Below, piece by piece: positions 56,901 through 64,000 of a stretch of DNA of 64,000 nucleotides. Every line of letters begins with the position of its first letter. Position 1 is the first letter of the stretch. The stretch is from Linum tenue (taxonomy: Eukaryota; Streptophyta; Magnoliopsida; Malpighiales; Linaceae): the NCBI GenBank assembly GCA_946122785.1, contig CAMGYJ010000005.1, positions 37,996,002-38,060,001 on the forward strand. Direction: 5' to 3'. A model generated the notes under the pieces. The model was given only the letters and a program-made list of their open reading frames with translations. It was not told where the DNA came from and did no database searches. The translations under genes were made by a program, and so were the position numbers.

Positions 56901-59577
56901 TATGAAAAAAGAAATAACACCCACAACCAGGGTCCATAGTACACAAGTAGAGGCACGCCTAAACTACTCTGCCTCTGACGACACATCTCCCATCGAAGAC
57001 TCGCTCTCTTGGGGTGAAGGCGCCTCTTCATCTCCCTCGGGCGCTGCGCCATCCTCGGCCTCTTCTTGCTCGTTCTGCATTTCCTCAATCACAAAGTTTA
57101 CAAGATCGGGGAAGGCAACAACGACGTCGGGGTACTCCTGATCGAGCTTCCTCTTGGCAAGCACCAAGCTATCCAGCGACGCTTTAGCAATCAGGTCCTG
57201 CCCTGCTTCTGAACTGGGGAAGTTCTTGAGAGACGCCTTGAGGGCCCTTTTCTCCTCTCGTGCACTCCTCAAGGCCTTCTTATAGTCTCTTCGGCGGTAG
57301 GCGGCCGCCTTCAAATCATCCTGGAGGGAGCTTTTTTCCTCCTTCAAAGCAGCCAGCTCCTTGTCGCGGGCGCCTAACTCTTGTGTCAGCGCCTCTTTCT
57401 CAGCAGCCAAGGCGCTCAGCTTCAGGTCGAATTCTTGGCGCTCCTCCGCCATGCGGATGGCAAAGTCGACGTCCCGCTGGCGGCGCTCCTCTTCCAGGGT
57501 GCTTTGGAGAGTAGAGATTTGTTTGGCCGCCTCCAACTGGGCCTCCTCACATTCCTTGATAAGTTGCTCGCGGCGGGTGGTCGCCGTCTCCAGATTATCT
57601 TTCATGGAAGATAGAGACGCCCTTGCTTCGCGGCACTCCTCAACCGCAGCATCTGTCTTACGGGCGCCTGCCTCGGCGAGAAGAAGCATCTGCAATAGTA
57701 AGGCGCCCACAGTAATAGAATAACAATGGTCAAAAGAGAGGCGCCCGCAGTAACAACAAAAAGAAGGCGCCTATGGTTAAAGATTGCATCAACGAAACAT
57801 CAAGAGTAGGAGTGTGGGAAAATGCACCTTGGCGCCCATGCAAGCCACTTCAGCCCAAGGGTGATTCTCCGAAATCTCAGAAGACACCTGCAGTAATTTT
57901 GAGGCCGAGAGGGCCAGGCCCATGGCGCATCCGCGATACACAGCCGCTCGCGGAGAGCACGACAAGGCAATACGTTCCATTTCGGTGCGCCGCGGTTGAA
58001 TCATGGGCGGCTTCCCATCAGGCCCCAGCAAACGCCCGGCCGATATAGTAAACCGGCGAGGTTGGGCGCCTCCTTTGCCCTGAGCTCCTGCATCAGGCGC
58101 CTCCGCAAGACGGGCTTGCTTACCCTTTTTGACCAAGGGGGCGCCTGCCCTTTTCCCGCGGGGTAGCAAGGGCATGTCGTCTTCGGACTCCCCTTGTTCA
58201 TCGGTGGCATCAGCTACAAGTACATCTTCAGGCGCCTCCACCTCCGATGGCGTGGACGCCACACTTGAGGTCTTGGCGGGCCTCTCTTTAGGTGCCTGAT
58301 CTGCTTCCTCGGCCGTAGGGGCGCCCGTCGGTTGGTGAGTCGAAACAGATGCTGGAGATGTTTGAGCATGGGTAGCGGCGGCAGCGAGGGGCACTTCTTG
58401 TGTCATCTTCGCGTACCGGCCCTGTATCAAGGAAGCAATGCGCGAGAAGTTGGTACCTGCAAACAAATCACAAAACCATTAGTACAGGCGCCTAAAGGGG
58501 GAAGTAAGCAAGTAAGGCGCCTAACACACCATCTCGATAGTATTCGTCTAAGACGGGCTCGCGGGCACTAGTGGGGCGCAAATCAACGGGAGACGCGCTT
58601 ATGAGCGCGGCGCCTTCCCTTTCCTCTCGACTAAGTCTGACAGGAGCGTTAAAACGCCTCTCATCTCCAAGCTCCCAATCCGTTCGGAAGGCACCACCAC
58701 TCTCAAAAAAGAAATCCCAATGCGCCTTCATGAAGAAAAAGCCAGTAAACCAAGAGCGACCCAACTTGGGACCGTTTCACAAATTGAGCGCCCACTTTCT
58801 TGCGACGCTTCAAAGTCAGACAGTTGTCTCGTGGTACCACGGTGAAGAAATGACGGAACAGGTTGAATGTCGGGCGCACGTGGTGAGTCCGACACTTCAA
58901 CTTGAACAGCACCACTATCAGCATCACTGAGGGGGATAGGCGCCCAATAGTACATCCACAGAGATCTAAAATCCCCTCCAAGATAGGATCAATAGGAAAA
59001 CGGAGCCCAAACCGGAAATACTCTTGATAGATGCCCAACCACTTGGGTCCACAAAGCCCGACCCTAGCAATAGGAGAGGGAGGCGCGTAGGTCCACGTGC
59101 GTGGGAGCTGGAGCCCTGCAATAAGGTTGCGCATCCAAGGCTCCGAAATAGTAGGGTTGTGTATAGGCCCTGCCACGTTCGAAGGAAGGCAAGTCGTTTC
59201 CCAGGGCGCGTACTCGGGTGGCCAAGTGTTCTCCCACCACGTCACCTTGTATGACTCATCCGCCGGCACGGTATAGTCTGACGTAGGCGCAGGCATGGTA
59301 GACAGCGAAGGCGCCCCCGCTAAACAATTCAAGTAGGCGCACATAATCGGGGGTAGGTAGGGCTGTCGGTTCGGTTCGGTTCGGGTAACCGAACCCGAAA
59401 ACCACAAAAACCCGAAACCCGAACCCGCCTCCCTCAAACCCGAAACCGGAACCGAATTCTGTGTTCTGCGGGTTTCGGGTTCATAAACCCGAAAAATAGT
59501 TAGTGGTTTCGGTTCGGTTCGGGTGAACCCGAAACCGAAACGAGTTTTTTTTACTCTCTTCTCTCCACCGCCATCCA

Positions 59578-59787
59578 ATGGCGCCTCCGCCAACCATTCT
59601 CCATTCCCGATCTACACCAATCTTCCTACTCCTCGCCGTTTTAATCCCCGCCGCGGCCTCAATCGACATCGCGTCCATCCTCTCCCCTTACCCGGACTTC
59701 TCCTCCTTCACCGCCCTCCTCTCCTCCACCCCTTCCCTCGCCAACGAGATCGCCCACCGCTCCTCACAATTTCTTCTCATCAACTAA
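59578..59787 (+). pseudogene. Captured 5' fragment of a fasciclin-like AGP gene
   Basis: The 69-codon frame starts with a signal peptide (IFLLLAVLIPAAAS) and continues IDIASILSPYPDFSSFTALL, then LANEIAHRSSQFLLIN. This is how a fasciclin (FAS1) domain of plant fasciclin-like arabinogalactan proteins begins. It then stops. FLA proteins are GPI-anchored cell-wall proteins of 250-450 residues, so only the beginning is present. The fragment starts with ATGGCGCCTCC and is codon-like and GC-rich. I infer capture of a host gene by the hAT-type element. Confidence 0.65.
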
Positions 59788-59894
59788 ACCGAAACCTCAC
59801 AATTTCTTCTCATCAAAAGTCTCTAATAATCAAGCATAAAACTCAGAATCACAATCACCACAAACCAAAATACCCACAACATTGCAAATAGCAG

Positions 59895-60527
59895 CTACCC
59901 ACTAAAAATTACAGCCATCCCTCTAGTACACAGAAGAAACAAACACATAAACTGAAAGAGGGAAAGAGAAAACAGTAGCAGAACAGGGACAAAAAATCCA
60001 TTCCCTTGCTCCTCCCTAAACCCAGAACGAGAAAGGTATAACAGAACGAGAAATGTATAACAAATCGATTCTCTTACTGGGATTCCATATGTGAGGTCAG
60101 AATTGAACAGGGGATCGCTTTCCAGCTCCCGAACCTGCAACACCACAAATCGATTCTCTTCCTGGGAACCCATGTAAACGAGAAACGAGGAGGAGTAAAA
60201 CAGGGGAATGAAAACGTACAAGTTGGGGAGATTACAGGGGAGAGCAGAGATGTCGAGATTGAGGCAGCGAGTGAGGAGGCGTTTGGCCTGTCGTCTGATT
60301 CTGTCTCTTCGTCGTCGATGGGCGAGGACGATGATGGTGGCGACTGGCGAGGAGGCTCTGTTACGAGGCAAAGACGAAGAGACGGCGAGCCGACTGCAGG
60401 AGGTGAAGTCGTGAAGACTAGGGTGTGCAGTTTCGGGTTTGTGGGTTCTTTTCGGTTTTTCGGGTTTAGTAAACCGAAACCGATGCAACTTCATAGCGGG
60501 TTCAACCCGAAAAACCGAAACCATCAC
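59895..60527 (-). other. Further gene-like sequence inside the nested hAT element
   Basis: A 210-codon minus frame spans this region, and the plus strand is also open around 60200-60420. The plus sequence has a splice-like TTGGGGAGATTACAG and an Arg-rich frame; the minus strand has ENRFVVLQVRELESDP near a possible TTGCAG acceptor. I cannot tell which strand was coding and recognise no domain. Confidence 0.35.
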
Positions 60528-60856
60528 TGTGCAATTCGGTTCGGGTTCGGGTTAACCTGAAAACCCGAAACCGAACTGACAGGCCTAGGGGTAGGTGAGC
60601 GGCGCCTCTAGCGATTCAAAAAAAAAAAAAAAAGCGAATGGGGGTTTCTTACCACGTTTGGACGGGGCGCCTTGACCTTTCGATGAACCCTCGCCGGCGG
60701 CGGCGGCGGCATCAGCAGCGGGGGAGTTCGACATTCCTTCCTCGTAAGAGAAGCACGCACAGAGCGTAGAGAGAGAAAGCACGGCAAGAAAAGGGGGAGG
60801 CTAGAGTGAGAAGGAGAATAGAGAGAATGAGGGTTGTATAGGGGAAATCGTTCTCC

Positions 60857-60906
60857 TTTAAAGAGAGAAAAGTTAGCGCCTCGATATTCGTGCCTCCCGC
60901 CACGTG
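60857..60906 (-). promoter_or_regulatory. Putative promoter of the antisense gene
   Basis: On the minus strand a perfect G-box palindrome GCCACGTGGC (60899-60908, core CACGTG 60901-60906) lies about 40 bp upstream of TTTAAA (60857-60862). That is about 125 bp before the ATG at 60734 and is followed by a CT-rich leader. Confidence 0.45.
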
Positions 60907-61443
60907 GCCGATCACAATCGCACGATCGAAAATTCCAATCGGCGATTATGAGGGGGGCATCGAGGGGCGGCACCAAGGCGCCTTCAGCGGTATACAGAGA
61001 AGATGGAACAGAGGCGCCTAGAGAGATAATAAAAGGGGCAATGGCAATTGGGGGCGGATTCAAACGCCTAATAAAGAGGAACGAGGAGCCTTTTTTGGAG
61101 TGCAACTGTAATGCGCTCAGGTAGTGCAAATAATTAGGCGAGGCGCCCCTGAGAGAGAGAAGCGGCCAAGGCGCCCGGAGGATCCCGAAATTTTAACGGA
61201 ATCAAAAATAAAGGGGAGGTATGATTTTCCGAGAAAAGGCGAGTTCCAGGGCGCCTTTGGAACGTGGGGGCGCCGGTGTATATCGGTTGGAGGGGGACGT
61301 CCGTTTTAAAGAGCGGGCTTGAGGCGCCGGTTGAAGCGAGTAGGTAAATGGGGGGCAAGTGGCTGACACGGTAGGGAAGGTAATTAGAGGGAATTAGAAG
61401 CCTTGTAGTTAGGCGCTCAAGGTATCCGGAGCTTGAGCACCTA

Positions 61444-61456
61444 ACTGGGGGGCAAT
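61444..61456 (+). promoter_or_regulatory. Polypurine tract of the gypsy element
   Basis: ACTGGGGGGCAAT immediately upstream of the 3' LTR; the G-run is the expected plus-strand primer. Confidence 0.7.
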
Positions 61457-61915
61457 TGTTGGGGGTGTTCGAATAAGAGGGCCCAGATGAATGGGCGAAG
61501 CCCAGTAAGAAGGGCATGGTCTAAGCAGCTTACTCGAGGCCCTGCGGTGGGCTTACTCGAGGCCTTGCGGTGGGGATGCTTGTTAGGCGCCTGAAGTGCA
61601 CTTGAAAGATTATGAGCGCCCGAAGTAGGCGCCCGGGAGTCACCCGCATTAAATGTGGTGATGACGTGGAAACCCGTACGTAGTGATCCAGGTAAGTGAT
61701 GAACAGTTATAAATAGCCGGGTTGGTAAGCATTTACTCAATTGGGCTTCTCTCACTAAAATTGTGCATTGCAAGCACTTCTCTCACTAAGAAAGTTACTG
61801 ACTTGAGCGTTGGAGGACTAACGGGCCACAAGGCCCACCTCTGTGAGTGCAGGCTTAATCGTGAGGGAGTCAGCTGGTACGGAAGAAAAGTAGGCCAATC
61901 GAGTGGGCTTCAACA
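61457..61915 (+). repeat. 3' LTR
   Basis: 459 bp; reading it against the 5' LTR I found no difference. Target duplication CATCC follows at 61916-61920. Confidence 0.97.
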
Positions 61916-62199
61916 CATCCTTCTATGAAGGTGCTTTTTCTGCCTCCTTAGTGATCCTAGTGGAGAAGAGGTTTATGATTATACCTGTGCCATCTATGAA
62001 GGAGCTGGGAAATCTTTTCATGAGTAAATGCTCCCATGGGCAGATTCAATCTTCCTCAAATCTTCTTCCTGCCACATTTACTACCTTATCAACCACCAAC
62101 TGTTATGGAAATGATGAAATCCCCAATCCTTCATTCATTTCTCCCAACAACCGAAACCCAGAGAACCCCTTCCCCTCTTTAATGCATTCTGGCTCCAAC

Positions 62200-62261
<62 letters not shown>

Positions 62262-64000
62262 TGTGTTGCCAGAAGCTAAACTGGAAAACATTAATCCCTG
62301 TCTTTTCAAACCTCCAATACCCAAGAATAGAGTATCCCTCTCAAGTGAAATCATCGAGCCACGGGAAATGGAAATAGTTGTCTACAATGGAGTTATGATG
62401 ATTCGACTCCATCAATCCCACATCCCACCTAAACTCCTCCCCTTTACTAAGCCCCCTAAGACAACTGAGAATTGCCGCTGCCCTATAACTAAGCTGAGTA
62501 AGAGCTGGTTTGCTTACCTCTTCACAGATCTAAACACTTCACAAAGCTCTGCTCCCTCTAAAATCAGCCAACCTTTTCGACAAATGGAGAACCAGGCTGG
62601 AGACGCCCTTGCCAATCAATACAAAGAATGGGAGGATGAGGATCTTGCTGTCATCTTCACCGATGAAGTTCCAGAGTACCAGGGAGGGTCTCAGTTGCGT
62701 CTGGTCGGTAAACTGTTTTCTGAAAGGGAGATCAACAAAAAGTCAATCTCAGGTATGATCAATGGGGCATGGTCCCATTTCTGCGAGCCGGTGGTCCAGG
62801 ACTTGCCGAGGGCCAGAAACTTGTTCATCTTCGTTTTTGACACCCCAGAGGAGAAGGAGAAGGCGTGGGCAGGCAGGCCATGGCAAGTGTCGGGATGCAT
62901 GCTGCAACTGAAGCAGTATGAAGAAACAATAAGACCCCAGGAGCTCAATTTTGACTTGGCGGATTTCTGGGTCCAGGTTCATGGGATTCCAGATCATAGA
63001 AGAACCATCAACAACATTGAATCTGTAGTGGCTATGTTCAAATCGATCCACTCCATTGACATGAGGGGATTAAATTCAGACAAATACATGGAGTTCATCC
63101 GTGTACATGTCCAAGTTGATCTGTCCAAGCCTCTTCCTCCAGGCTCTTACTTCTGCTCCAACGGAGAAAGGGAATGGCTGGGGTTCCGTTATGAAAAGTT
63201 ATATTCCCTCTGTTATTATTGCGGGAGATATGGGCATAACAAGCAAGAGTGCTCAAGAAGGAGGGCGGATGTTGAAGCAAGGGTTACGGGTCCTCCAGAA
63301 GGTCGTTTTACGCCATGGATGAAGGCAGGAACAAGAGCTAGCATGCCCCCTCCTCCGCCTCGAGGTCGGATTATTCCTGTCTCTCCTGCAGATGCGGGCT
63401 CTAGCTCAAGCTCTCCAGGATTTATCTAGAGTCAAGTTTGGGTGCCTGGAATGGGATCGCCGGGATCTGGAAGCTGCAGCTCCGGAGGTCTTACTCCGGC
63501 GAGGGAAGGAGAATGGGGAATGACTGTTCGCGGTCCGCCGGGATTCACCCCGCACCCTTTCCCAGGAGCCTTCCCATCTCCTAGTCCTAGCCCTGTCTCG
63601 GGACCCCAAATCCAACGGCTCCAATCTCCTCCTTCGCCACAAAATTTGGGTATCTATGGGGTCCCACCAGCAGCTGCCTTTTCTCCTCCCCAAGGAAACC
63701 GACGCTTCTTTTCCCCCTAAGTGGCAAGAAATTTGGTTTTGGATCTAAATGAAGGTCAATGGGCTGGTATGAACCATGCCCATCCTTCTCAAGGGTATAC
63801 TGGACATAACCAGGCCCAGTTTTCTTCTCCTACATATGCTTACCAGGCTGCTCGACCCAACCTTGCTCAAGTCATGCTGGACATTAATCAGAAAATGGAT
63901 CTCAACAAAAAGCCTTCAGAAGATGAGCAGGTGATGTCTATCAAGCTTTCAAGGGAGGATCAACAGGAACCAAAGAAAAGGAAGCATGGGCAGCCTCTTG
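61916..64000 (+). pseudogene. LINE ORF1 (DUF4283 and CCHC zinc knuckle), runs off the window
   Basis: The frame continues from the LINE start at 50266 across the gypsy insertion. It first passes a low-complexity part with an (AT)29 run. At 62584 a good ATG (MENQAGDALANQYKEWEDED) begins the conserved part: DUF4283 (about 62640-63160, with LVGKLFSEREINKKSI, RPWQVSGCMLQLKQYEE and FWVQVHGIPDHRRT) and the zinc knuckle CYYCGRYGHNKQEC (about 63213-63252). In-frame TAG (63427-63429) and TAA (63718-63720) stops interrupt the Pro-rich tail, whose frame then stays open (VLDLNEGQWAGMNHAH) to the edge. ORF1 proteins bind LINE RNA. ORF2 should follow outside the window. Confidence 0.85.
62202..62259 (+). 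repeat. (AT)29 microsatellite
   Basis: A perfect AT dinucleotide run that keeps the surrounding frame open as Tyr-Ile repeats. Confidence 0.97.

Larger units (their letters stand above)
59358..60587. mobile_element. hAT-type element carrying host gene fragments, nested
   Basis: The 8-bp target duplication GGGGTAGG is exact (59350-59357 and 60588-60595). The left end TAGGGCTGTCGGTTCGGTT and the right end, reverse complemented, TAGGCCTGTCAGTTCGGTT, form a 19-bp TIR with two mismatches. Subterminal GGTTCGGGT/ACCCGAAA repeats fill about 150 bp at each side. The 1,230-bp element has no transposase but holds gene-derived sequence (see 59578-59787 and 59895-60420). It lies in intron 1 of the antisense gene of the gypsy element. 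Confidence 0.93.
56964..60734 (-). pseudogene. Spliced antisense gene (aORF) of the Tat-type element
   Basis: Four minus-strand exons fit by GT/AG and phase: 60734-60653 (MSNSPAADAAAAAGEGSSKG), 59319-58530, 58456-57828 and 57689-56964, about 740 codons. Exon 2 has the plant-transposon domain (Transposase_28-like): WWENTWPPEYAPWE, YFRFGLRFPIDPIL and NLFRHFFTVVPRDN. Exon 3 is Pro/Ala/Glu-rich with basic patches (RGKRAGAPLVKKGKQ). Exon 4 is a long coiled coil (about 57690-57200) with an acidic tail. Near 58780 a one-base change (+1) shifts the frame of exon 2, so this copy is broken. Antisense ORFs of this kind are known in Tat elements; their role is not established. The first intron has been enlarged by the hAT-type element at 59358-60587. 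Confidence 0.8.
50347..61915 (+). mobile_element. Tat-lineage Ty3/gypsy LTR retrotransposon, full length
   Basis: An 11,569-bp element with 459-bp LTRs (50347-50805 and 61457-61915) that appear identical, both TG...CA, and the exact 5-bp target duplication CATCC (50342-50346 and 61916-61920). Order: LTR, PBS, gag-protease-RT-RNase H-second RNase H, integrase, spacer with a GCGCC array, antisense gene, PPT, LTR. The second, archaeal-type RNase H and the antisense gene are marks of the Tat group (Retand/Ogre relatives). It is visibly GC-richer than the flanks. A TGA, a one-base frameshift and another TGA interrupt pol, and the antisense gene also has a frameshift, so this copy is not autonomous. 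Confidence 0.96.

Noticed and set aside
58332..58571. Plus-strand ORFs over the antisense gene (57260-58930)
   Set aside because: They are shadows of the longer spliced minus-strand gene; that strand has phase-compatible introns and domain-like sequence.
62103..62354. Minus-strand ORF with Tyr-Ile repeats
   Set aside because: Shadow of the (AT)29 run opposite LINE ORF1.
1..64000. CRISPR arrays, rRNA genes, bacterial operons
   Set aside because: No regularly spaced identical repeats with unique spacers, no rRNA sequence and no prokaryotic gene organisation; the window is plant nuclear DNA.

Overview
The window is nuclear DNA of a flowering plant, most likely a eudicot. It has GT-AG introns, a nucleus-encoded chloroplast NDH subunit (PnsB1), a WRKY40-type transcription factor and an AT-rich, transposon-dense background. 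I cannot name the species. Host genes make up a small part of the 64 kb; most of the rest is mobile DNA in various states of decay.

Layout. At 1-15.6 kb there is a SMART/TRIM miniature retrotransposon with perfect landmarks (1673-1954), a candidate two-exon gene for a 76-residue secreted-type peptide (2731-3083, minus), a hairpin MITE (3972-4290), several non-autonomous TIR elements, and two hAT-type elements with exact 8-bp target duplications (13626-14352, 14949-15545). At 15.6-20.5 kb two decayed LINEs lie head to head. At 20.5-29 kb there are an LTR-retrotransposon fragment, a TIR element carrying non-repetitive sequence, a Ty3/gypsy 3' remnant, a hAT transposase scrap and a Tip100-like hAT element (28230-28837). 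A WRKY40-like gene is at 29697-31113 (4 exons, plus). At 31-39 kb there are palindromic and nested MITEs and a third LINE scrap. At 39-46.6 kb lies the gene-dense part: a DNA-3-methyladenine glycosylase I family gene (39158-41100, minus, 5 exons), PnsB1 (43485-45466, plus, 7 exons) and PLMT (45919-46564, minus, 2 exons). PnsB1 and PLMT converge. At 46.8-50 kb there is a decayed hAT transposase region invaded by a MITE.

The most striking object is the 11.57-kb Ty3/gypsy element at 50347-61915. It has two 459-bp LTRs that look identical by eye, flanked by the 5-bp target duplication CATCC. It encodes gag, protease, reverse transcriptase, RNase H, a second (archaeal-type) RNase H and integrase, which places it in the Tat lineage. 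On the opposite strand it carries a four-exon gene (56964-60734) with a plant-transposon-type domain and a long coiled coil. A run of more than 20 GCGCC motifs separates pol from that antisense gene. A hAT-type element (59358-60587, TSD GGGGTAGG) sits in the first antisense intron and carries the start of a fasciclin-like arabinogalactan protein gene. The whole gypsy element is inserted in frame into ORF1 of a LINE whose remainder runs off the right edge, so three levels of nesting are visible.

The host genes are unrelated neighbours: WRKY40-like (stress and immunity transcription), glycosylase (base-excision repair), PnsB1 (cyclic electron flow around photosystem I) and PLMT (phosphatidylcholine synthesis). 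All exon boundaries were read by eye from GT/AG sites, phase continuity and family conservation. Family assignments come from recognised motifs, not from a database search.
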